From Oscillospiraceae bacterium (GTDB taxonomy: Bacteria > Bacillota > Clostridia > WRCU01): a stretch of 5,878 bases of DNA. Below, one piece after another: positions 1 to 4,558 of the stretch. The notes beneath the pieces are model-generated. The model was not told where the DNA came from. It made no database searches and saw only the letters and a list, made by a program, of their open reading frames with translations. The first letter of the stretch is position 1; each line of letters starts with the position of its first letter. Position numbers and translations under genes: made by a program. The DNA is taken from positions 1 to 5,878 of the forward strand of contig WRCU01000110.1 in assembly GCA_009783805.1 (NCBI GenBank), written 5' to 3'.

Positions 1-579
1 CGCGTTCGCGAAGACCACGATCTTCGCGCACGCTATGGAGCCTTGGGACGCGGACTCGGCGGCCGCCCGCCTGACGGCCTCGCCCATGAGGGCGCAGGCG
101 TCCATGTTGATGCCGGACTTGGTGCTGGCGACGTTCACGGATGAGCACACCCGCGAGGTCCCCGAGAGGGCGCGCGGGATCGCGTCGATGAGCCTGCGGT
201 CGCTGGGCGTGAACCCCTTATGCACCAAGGCGGAGAAGCCGCCGATGAAGTTGACGCCTATGGCTTCGGCCGAACGCTCCATCACCCCGGCGAAGAACGC
301 GTAGTCCTCGGCGTCGCTGGACGCGGCCACGTCCGAGATGGGCGTTACGGCCACGCGCTTGTTTATTATGGGGATGCCGAACTCACGCTCGATGGCCTCG
401 CACACGCCGACGAGCCGCTCCGCCTTGCCCGCGACCTTGTCGTATATGCGCGCCCCCGCCCTTTTGTGGTCGCCGTCGCAGCAATCCATGATCGAGATGC
501 CCATGGTGACCGTGCGGATGTCGAGGTTCTCCCGCTCTATCATCTCTATCGTCTGCATTATCTCGCGGCCGCTGATCAT
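1..579 (-). CDS. UPF0210 / DUF711 (PFL-like) family protein, 3' end missing
   Basis: Reading from 579 leftward gives 193 codons with no stop before the window edge, so only the N-terminal part of a family usually near 450 residues is present. The start region (MISGREIMQTIEMI), the block DIRTVTMGISIMDCCDGD, INKRVAVTPISD, VNFIGGFSALVHKGF, RALSGTSRVCSSVN and STKSGINMDA are recognisable UPF0210 signatures. A solved family member has a pyruvate-formate-lyase-like fold, but I know of no established reaction, so none is assigned. ATG 579 is preferred over the in-frame ATG at 558. Seven bases upstream of it lies a very strong SD (AGGGGGGG, 587-594), and the resulting N-terminus matches the family in length. 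The gene follows the XRE-cupin gene after 13 nt and is probably co-transcribed with it. In streptococci the family is usually paired with a small ACT-domain protein; no ACT gene lies upstream here. Confidence 0.9.
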   Translation of the reverse strand, partial: MISGREIMQTIEMIERENLDIRTVTMGISIMDCCDGDHKRAGARIYDKVAGKAERLVGVCEAIEREFGIPIINKRVAVTPISDVAASSDAEDYAFFAGVMERSAEAIGVNFIGGFSALVHKGFTPSDRRLIDAIPRALSGTSRVCSSVNVASTKSGINMDACALMGEAVRRAAAESASQGSIACAKIVVFANA

Positions 580-586
580 CCGTGGG

Positions 587-594
587 CCCCCCCT
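587..594 (-). promoter_or_regulatory. Strong Shine-Dalgarno site of the UPF0210 gene, overlapping the upstream stop codon
   Basis: On the minus strand the XRE-cupin stop codon TAG (593-595) runs straight into a run of seven G, giving AGGGGGGG, with a 7-nt spacer to ATG 579. The site supports that start. A terminating ribosome would sit on the next gene's initiation site, which suggests coupled translation (inference). Confidence 0.75.
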
Positions 595-1132
595 AAAAGC
601 TCGGCGGCGTGCAGACCCACAGGACCACGGCCTCGGACTTCGAAGGGTTGGAAATCCCATGCTCCGAGGTGGGCTTGAAGTAGAACGATTCGCCCTTCTT
701 GCACTTGTGCCTCTTCCCGTTCAGCGTTATATATATGTGCCCGGAGAGGACGTACCCGAACTCCTCCCCCTCGTGGGGGTCCCCAACCATGGAGGCCCCG
801 CCCGGCTCCAGCGTCATCATGATGGGCTCCATGTCGTTCTTCTGCGAATTGGGTATGAGCCACGATATGACGCACCTAAGCTGCCTGTCCTCCTTCTCGA
901 ATATGTCGTCCTTGCCGTAGACGACCATCTCCTCGATGGGCTCGTTGAAGAAGTTCCTCAGGTCGGTCCCCAGGCACTCGAGTATGTCCACCAACGTCGA
1001 GATCGACGGCGACGTCAGGTTCCTCTCGAGCTGCGAGATGAATCCCTTAGAGAGGTCGACCCTGTTGGCCAGGTCCTCCTGGGTCATCTGCATCTTGATC
1101 CGCAGGCTCTTTATCTTTTCGCCTATGTTCAT
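593..1132 (-). CDS. XRE-family transcriptional regulator with C-terminal cupin domain
   Basis: This is a 179-residue cytoplasmic regulator. Residues 1-65 form an XRE helix-turn-helix. MTQEDLANRV is helix 2 of the fold and SKGFISQLERNLTSPSISTL (28-47) covers the recognition helix. Residues 100-176 form a cupin_2 barrel: DPHEGEEFGYVLSG carries the His/Glu positions of cupin motif 1 (H120, E122-E124), and KGESFYFKPTSEHGISNP carries motif 2 (H158, N162). This architecture is typical of small-molecule-sensing regulators in Firmicutes, often near polyamine or amino-acid genes; the ligand here is unknown. ATG 1132 is chosen although the frame stays open to 1285. It has an SD (GAAAGG, 1141-1146, spacer 8), begins with the usual MNIGEKIKSLR, and the upstream extension would translate the promoter island. 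The gene precedes the UPF0210 gene and is divergent from the glycosyltransferase operon. Autoregulation is likely but inferred. Confidence 0.93.
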   Translation of the reverse strand: MNIGEKIKSLRIKMQMTQEDLANRVDLSKGFISQLERNLTSPSISTLVDILECLGTDLRNFFNEPIEEMVVYGKDDIFEKEDRQLRCVISWLIPNSQKNDMEPIMMTLEPGGASMVGDPHEGEEFGYVLSGHIYITLNGKRHKCKKGESFYFKPTSEHGISNPSKSEAVVLWVCTPPSF

Positions 1133-1175
1133 CCGCCATGCCTTTCGGTGCCCTGTCACGCCGTCTCGGGCCGTG

Positions 1176-1204
1176 TTGTCTATTCTAGCAAAATCCAATA
1201 GAAT
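1176..1204 (+). promoter_or_regulatory. Candidate sigma-70-type promoter of the glycosyltransferase operon
   Basis: TTGTCT (1176-1181) and TAGAAT (1199-1204) are separated by exactly 17 nt, a good match to TTGACA-N17-TATAAT. The predicted start near 1211 gives a leader of about 80 nt before ATG 1291. It overlaps the opposing promoter, so the two directions should compete or share a regulator. Confidence 0.62.
1182..1204. repeat. Inverted repeat ATTCTA-N11-TAGAAT, possible operator
   Basis: Two perfect 6-bp inverted arms (1182-1187 and 1199-1204) are separated by 11 bp. The arms are also the two opposing -10 boxes. A dimeric XRE protein bound here would cover both promoters. The repeat could also be a by-product of two identical -10 hexamers facing each other, so operator function is inference. 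Confidence 0.4.
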
Positions 1205-1210
1205 CAGGAA
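1182..1210 (-). promoter_or_regulatory. Candidate promoter of the XRE-cupin / UPF0210 unit
   Basis: The minus strand reads TAGAAT (1187-1182) preceded by TGC, an extended -10 element. A weak -35 (TTCCTG, 1210-1205) lies 17 nt upstream. Transcription would begin near 1175, leaving a leader of about 43 nt before ATG 1132. It lies in the only AT-rich patch of the divergent intergenic region. The -35 is poor, so the call rests on the extended -10. Confidence 0.5.
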
Positions 1211-1290
1211 GGGACGGGCGCCGCCCGCTTCGTGGGACTCAACGTCGCCCAGCCCCGTAGGAACCATCGCCGGCAAGAGGTCCATATACG

Positions 1291-2487
1291 ATGAAGGTCG
1301 GATTAGTCTCGGACACGTACTACCCTGAGATAAACGGGGTCGCCACCTCGACGATCCTCCTCGAGAGGGAGCTCAGGAGGCGCGGCCACGACGTCTATAT
1401 ATTCACGACCACGAACCCCAACCTCACGGATGCGGAGAAGGAGGCGGAGGAGCGCGAAGGCAGGGTCTTCAGGATAGCCAGCATGCCCTTCGTCTTCCTG
1501 CCCGAGAGGCGCGTCGGTTTCGTCTACTCGCCGAAGGCGGTGAGGAAGGTCAAGGAGATCGGGATAGACCTGTTCCACTCCCAGACGGAGTTCTCCATAG
1601 GCATCATCGGGCGGCGCATGGCCAGGAAGCTGGGCATACCGGTGGTCCACACGTACCATACCGTCTACAGGGAGTACTTCCACTACATCTCCAGGGGCAG
1701 GATGAGGGGGGCCACGGACAGGATAACCCAGTACCTCTCATACAACGTGTGCCAGAAGTGCGACGCGGTCATCGTGCCTTCACGGAAGACCCTGACGATC
1801 CTCGAGGACTACGAAATAACCAAGCCCATACACGTCATCCCGACGGGGATCGACTTCGGGCCCTTCCTTAGGGAGGGCCACTCGGAGGGCGGGCTCGGCT
1901 CGCTCAGGGATTCCCTCGGCATCGGGCCCGGCGACAAGGTGGTCCTGTACGTGGGCAGGCTGGCCAAGGAGAAGAGCGTGGACCTGATCGTCGAGGCGTT
2001 CCCGGCCATCAAGGAACGGGTGGGGAACGCGAGGCTCCTCCTGGTCGGCGACGGCCCGCTGAGGAAGGCGCTCGAGGCCAGGGTGGGCGAGCTGGCCTTG
2101 GAAGGCGAGGTCATCTTCGCGGGCGAGAGGCCGTGGGCCACGATCGGGGCCTACTACAATCTGGCCGACATGTTCATCAGCCTGTCGGTCACCGAGACGC
2201 AGGGGCTGACCTTCGCTGAGGCCATGGCCTCGGGGCTGCCGGTGATCGGGCGCAGGGACGAGTGCGTGGAGAACATCGTGACGCACGGGCATAACGGGTT
2301 CGTCGTGGACGACGTGGGCGAGATAGCGGGGTACGCGGAGTCGATCCTGGGCGGCGGGCCGGCCGGGGCGGAGCTGTCGCGCAACGCCAGGGAGTCCGTG
2401 CGGGGCCTCTCCATCACGGGATTCGGCGAGAAGGTCGAGAGCATATACATGGACGTGCTGGACGGCAGGAGAGGGCAAGGCGAATAG
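1291..2487 (+). CDS. GT4-family (GT-B fold) glycosyltransferase, diacylglycerol-glucosyltransferase-like
   Basis: This 398-residue protein has no signal peptide or transmembrane helix, so it should be cytosolic or peripheral on the inner face of the membrane. The N-terminal Rossmann domain starts at residue 1 with the acceptor-side loop DTYYPEINGVATS. Later blocks are MPFVFLPERRVGF (65-77) and HTYHTVYREYFHYIS (120-134). The C-terminal donor domain shows VLYVGRLAKEKSVD (218-231) and LLLVGDGPL (249-257). E302 and E310 form the E-x7-E motif of retaining GT4 enzymes, followed by AMASGLPVIG. Overall resemblance is to enzymes annotated as 1,2-diacylglycerol 3-glucosyltransferase and relatives, so transfer of a hexose from a sugar nucleotide to a lipid is likely; donor and acceptor cannot be fixed from sequence. 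ATG 1291 follows AAGAGG (1275-1280, spacer 10). It is the first gene of the apparent operon. Confidence 0.92.
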   Translation: MKVGLVSDTYYPEINGVATSTILLERELRRRGHDVYIFTTTNPNLTDAEKEAEEREGRVFRIASMPFVFLPERRVGFVYSPKAVRKVKEIGIDLFHSQTEFSIGIIGRRMARKLGIPVVHTYHTVYREYFHYISRGRMRGATDRITQYLSYNVCQKCDAVIVPSRKTLTILEDYEITKPIHVIPTGIDFGPFLREGHSEGGLGSLRDSLGIGPGDKVVLYVGRLAKEKSVDLIVEAFPAIKERVGNARLLLVGDGPLRKALEARVGELALEGEVIFAGERPWATIGAYYNLADMFISLSVTETQGLTFAEAMASGLPVIGRRDECVENIVTHGHNGFVVDDVGEIAGYAESILGGGPAGAELSRNARESVRGLSITGFGEKVESIYMDVLDGRRGQGE

Positions 2488-2490
2488 CTT

Positions 2491-2498
2491 TAGGGGGG
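2491..2498 (+). promoter_or_regulatory. Shine-Dalgarno site deciding the start of the SEC-C gene
   Basis: TAGGGGGG lies just after the glycosyltransferase stop (2485-2487). It is 10 nt from ATG 2509 but 19 nt from the next in-frame ATG at 2518, so 2509 is the better start. The closer ATG at 2499 is in another frame. Confidence 0.6.
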
Positions 2499-2508
2499 AT
2501 GGCTGCGT

Positions 2509-3156
2509 ATGGCCGATATGGGGAAGCGCTGGGAGGAACGGGTCGAGAGCATGCGCTACGGCGGCAATGGCGGAATGGACGCCTACTACCTGAGGGAGAA
2601 GGACTTCTACGCCAAGGTGCTCGCCTCGGGCGAGAGGAACGTCAAGGGGCCGCTCAAGGACCTCGCGGAGGAGTATAAGGTCGACCCCGTCGAGTTCGCG
2701 GGGATACTCGACGGCATAAGCGAGAGCCTCGAGGGGACCATAGACATCAATGAGCTGGACGAGGACTCGGAGGTCGACATAACGGTCGACTATAAAAAGC
2801 TCTACTACAACATGATAAAGGCGAAGGCGAAGTGGCTGTACGGCCTCGGGGAGTGGGACGCCTTGCTGACGGCGGAGGAGCGCAAGGATATCAAGGCGCG
2901 GTATATAAAGGACAACACATACTTCAATGAGAAGATAGGGAGGAACGACCCGTGCCCGTGCGGCAGCGGGAGGAAGTATAAGAAGTGCTGCCTGGCCGCC
3001 GCTGAGGCCGCCATGGTCTCGGCCGCCGCCATGGATTCGGAAGCCGATGATGACGGGCCGGAAGACGGGGATAATGGGCCGGGAACCGTAGGCGCGGAGC
3101 TGGGGGACGAGAATGCGGGCCCCGATGCGGACGGGGAAGGGCGGGAAGAGGGATGA
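2509..3156 (+). CDS. SEC-C metal-binding motif protein with acidic C-terminal tail
   Basis: The 215-residue product matches a small clostridial SEC-C family. Residues 25-140 are an alpha-helical region with the recognisable stretches [30 protein letters not shown] and [20 protein letters not shown]. Residues 144-161 ([18 protein letters not shown]) are a complete SEC-C zinc motif with ligands C149, C151, C160 and C161. The motif is shared with SecA, where it binds SecB and ribosomes, but nothing else here is SecA-like. Its role is probably in protein or nucleic-acid binding; function is unknown. Close relatives, as I recall them, stop near 170 residues, just after the CC. Here about 54 extra residues follow, Ala-rich and then Asp/Glu/Gly-rich, probably disordered. 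It starts 21 nt after the glycosyltransferase and its TGA overlaps the next ATG (ATGA), so translation is probably coupled. Confidence 0.88.
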   Translation: MADMGKRWEERVESMRYGGNGGMDAYYLREKDFYAKVLASGERNVKGPLKDLAEEYKVDPVEFAGILDGISESLEGTIDINELDEDSEVDITVDYKKLYYNMIKAKAKWLYGLGEWDALLTAEERKDIKARYIKDNTYFNEKIGRNDPCPCGSGRKYKKCCLAAAEAAMVSAAAMDSEADDDGPEDGDNGPGTVGAELGDENAGPDADGEGREEG

Positions 3157-3554
3157 TGGCTGAGGCCGACGGCGAGGTCGCGGGCCAGGCCCGCGGCGAC
3201 GGCATGGGCAGCCGCGATGGATCCGGATCGGGGTCCGGGTTTGGCTCCGATGCGGGCATGGCCTGCGATGGATCCGGGGCGAGGCCCGGGGCGGACCCCG
3301 ACGCGGGTGGTAATGATGACGTCGATGACGACGATGATGTCGATGACGACGTCGATGACGACGATGATGGCATGGACGTCGATGACGACGATGATGACGT
3401 CGATGATGACGAGGATGACGTCGATGACGACGGCGAGGAACCGTTCGTCGAGGTGGGGTGCTCGGTCTGCGGCAAGCTGATGCGCAAGCGTTACGTAGGC
3501 GAAGACGGGGACGGCAGGTACTATTGCCTGGATTGCTACCTGGATAGGAAGTAA
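3153..3554 (+). CDS. Small Asp-rich protein with C-terminal Cys4 zinc-ribbon-like module
   Basis: I do not recognise a named family for this 133-residue protein. Residues 1-54 are Gly/Asp/Ser/Ala-rich with DGSG peptides. Residues 55-93 are an acidic tract (30 Asp and one Glu of 39) punctuated by Val at 57, 63, 67, 76, 83 and 90. Residues 100-133 are the only complex-sequence part: [16 protein letters not shown], then [11 protein letters not shown], with C103/C106 and C125/C128 forming a CxxC-x18-CxxC zinc-ribbon-like pair. The ATG overlaps the previous stop (ATGA); ATG 3156 would also fit the GGGAAGAGGG upstream. That the reading frame is real is supported by the position between two packed genes, the intact C-terminal zinc module and the lack of stops. 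The N-terminal 95 residues may be a recent low-complexity expansion in front of a short zinc-ribbon protein. The product should be strongly acidic and cytoplasmic. Confidence 0.78.
   Translation: MMAEADGEVAGQARGDGMGSRDGSGSGSGFGSDAGMACDGSGARPGADPDAGGNDDVDDDDDVDDDVDDDDDGMDVDDDDDDVDDDEDDVDDDGEEPFVEVGCSVCGKLMRKRYVGEDGDGRYYCLDCYLDRK
3179..3195. repeat. Palindrome with 8-bp arms inside the Asp-rich gene
   Basis: CGCGGGCC, central A, then GGCCCGCG is a perfect inverted repeat. In frame it encodes Ala-Gly-Gln-Ala-Arg with flanks. The same core, with central T, occurs at 3832-3848 in the downstream XRE gene. Confidence 0.7.
3252..3277 (+). repeat. 26-bp direct repeat, copy A (in the Asp-rich gene)
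   Basis: This stretch differs at only two positions from 3833-3858 in the next gene. Both are read in the same frame, giving AGMACDGSG here and AGLARDGSG there. It ends in GATGGATCCGG, a word also present at about 3215-3225 in this gene after the first palindrome. Confidence 0.75.
3315..3431 (+). repeat. GAY-codon tandem low-complexity tract
   Basis: These are 39 codons built almost entirely of GAT/GAC with interspersed GTC. An imperfect unit GTC-GAT-GAC-GAC-GAT-GAT recurs from 3321 at spacings of 4 to 9 codons. GAT and GAC alternate irregularly. Such a tract is prone to replication slippage and its length may vary between strains (inference). Confidence 0.85.
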
Positions 3555-3577
3555 GGGAACGCAAAGGGTATAAGTTG

Positions 3578-4495
3578 ATGAGTCGCATGGGCATGCAGAT
3601 CAAGGGCGCGAGGGAGTCCGCGGGGCTGACGCATGAGGCGCTCGCGAAGAAGGCGGGGGTCTCCGCCGACTTCCTGAGGGACGTCGAGGACGGGAAGAGG
3701 GTCATCACCGCCGGCCATTTCAAGCAGATCGCAAAGGCGGTGGGCAGGGACCTGATCGACTATACCTTAGGGGACTTTGACGAGGGCGGGGACGCCGCCC
3801 AGCCCCGCACCGACGCGGATGGCCGGGGGATCGCGGGCCTGGCCCGCGATGGATCCGGACCGGGATCCGGGCCGGGATCCATGGCGGGCGGCATGGATGG
3901 CCCCGGGGCGGGGGCGGGGGCGCGTCCGCGGGACGCGGGCGGCAGGGACATGGGCGGCCGGGACGCGAGGGACGGCGCGCTCGGCGGGCGCGGCGGACCC
4001 GCGGGGCGGACGCTGGGCGGCGGGCGCGGCGCGGACGGCGGAGCCGGGGCGGCGGCAGCCGCGGGGGCGGCGTCGGAGACATGGCTCGACGCGTTCGACT
4101 CGCTGCTTAAGGTGCTGCCAGTCTTCGACTATTCGCTTTCGAAGGTCCTGGGCCAGAGGCACATGCCGGTCATCTCCGGCAAGGTCGACGGCGTGCCGAA
4201 GGAGAAAGCATGCTTCATCCATATAAATGACAACGACCTGATGGGCTTCAGGGTGATGAAGGGCGACCAGGCCTTCGCGCACGTCACCAAGGAGTTCGTG
4301 AACGGCGGGTTCTTCCTGGTCGAATACATGGGTGAGAGGTTGTTGCGTCAGATAAAGAAAGGCGAAGGCGGCAGGTTCATCTTGCTGCACCATGACGGCA
4401 GGCTGTCCACCGCGGTGGCCGCCTCCGACACCTTGAGGATCCTCGCCAGGCTGATACGGTCCGAGGTGGCGCTTACCCCGACCGGCGAGGCGTGA
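3578..4495 (+). CDS. XRE-type DNA-binding protein with Gly-rich linker and LexA/S24-like domain lacking the Ser-Lys dyad
   Basis: The 305-residue product has three parts. Residues 5-62 are an XRE helix-turn-helix (IKGARESAGLTHEALAKKAG, then VSADFLRDVEDGKRVITAGH). Residues 68-166 are a low-complexity Gly/Ala/Arg/Asp/Pro linker. Residues 178-297 look like the LexA/peptidase-S24 beta fold: VISGKVDG, DNDLMGFRVMKGDQAF, VNGGFFLVEY, then ERLLRQIKKGEGGRFILL. The region that should hold the nucleophile (211-240) has no serine. The position of the catalytic lysine in the strand ERLLRQIKK appears to be Arg257. Self-cleavage is therefore unlikely and the domain may serve for dimerisation or ligand binding. 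ATG 3578 (SD AAAGGG 3563-3568, spacer 9) is preferred over TTG 3575. It follows the Asp-rich gene after 23 nt and is probably the last gene of the operon, a candidate regulator of it. Confidence 0.82.
   Translation: MSRMGMQIKGARESAGLTHEALAKKAGVSADFLRDVEDGKRVITAGHFKQIAKAVGRDLIDYTLGDFDEGGDAAQPRTDADGRGIAGLARDGSGPGSGPGSMAGGMDGPGAGAGARPRDAGGRDMGGRDARDGALGGRGGPAGRTLGGGRGADGGAGAAAAAGAASETWLDAFDSLLKVLPVFDYSLSKVLGQRHMPVISGKVDGVPKEKACFIHINDNDLMGFRVMKGDQAFAHVTKEFVNGGFFLVEYMGERLLRQIKKGEGGRFILLHHDGRLSTAVAASDTLRILARLIRSEVALTPTGEA
3830..3850. repeat. 21-bp perfect palindrome inside the XRE gene linker
   Basis: Arms of 10 bp (ATCGCGGGCC and its complement) surround a central T. It is read in frame as Ile-Ala-Gly-Leu-Ala-Arg plus the start of Asp. 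It contains the same 8-bp-arm core as 3179-3195. Confidence 0.8.
3833..3858 (+). repeat. 26-bp direct repeat, copy B (in the XRE gene)
   Basis: Partner of 3252-3277, with 24 of 26 identical bases and the same reading frame. It is followed by further GGATCC-containing Gly/Pro/Ser codons, so the linker seems to have grown from this word. Confidence 0.75.
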
Positions 4496-4497
4496 CG

Positions 4498-4524
4498 GGG
4501 GCGTATGACAGGGCTTGCCGCCCC
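4498..4524. terminator. Weak GC stem in the convergent gap, possible terminator
   Basis: The 63-bp gap 4496-4558 separates two converging genes and should contain termination for both. The only stem I see is GGGGCG (4498-4503) with CGCCCC (4519-4524), 6 bp with a 15-nt loop. No U-tract follows on either strand, so intrinsic termination is not convincing. Confidence 0.2.
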
Positions 4525-4558
4525 GCTATCTTAGGATTGAGGCCGATCGCTCCCTGTT

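Noticed and set aside
338..1201. 287-codon open frame on the plus strand
   Set aside because: It is antisense to the UPF0210 and XRE-cupin genes, which have clear family motifs, and it shows no recognisable domain.
1133..1285. 51-residue N-terminal extension of the XRE-cupin gene
   Set aside because: The frame is open but the segment translates the divergent promoter region. The family begins at MNIGEKI, and ATG 1132 has its own SD.
2509..3156. SecA fragment, because of the SEC-C motif
   Set aside because: No helicase motor or preprotein-binding domain is present. The helical part matches a stand-alone small SEC-C family.
3315..3431. CRISPR-like or calcium-binding RTX repeat array
   Set aside because: There are no spacers or constant repeat length, and the peptide lacks the GGxGxD pattern of RTX.
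2924..3487. Ser/Pro/Arg-rich minus-strand frame of 187 codons
   Set aside because: It is the complement of the Asp tract (GAY read backwards gives Ser/Arg/His codons) and has no SD or domain.
3575..3577. TTG as start of the XRE/LexA-like gene
   Set aside because: ATG follows directly at 3578 with a well-spaced AAAGGG. TTG adds only one residue and is less likely, though not excluded.
1780..3723. 647-codon open frame on the minus strand
   Set aside because: It lies antisense to four well-supported genes. Its translation is Arg/His/Pro low complexity with no domain, a result of GC-biased codons on the other strand.
4508..4557. ACAGGG...CCCTGT pair as terminator in the convergent gap
   Set aside because: The 6-bp arms have a 38-nt spacer and only a short T run follows. 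It is easily expected by chance.
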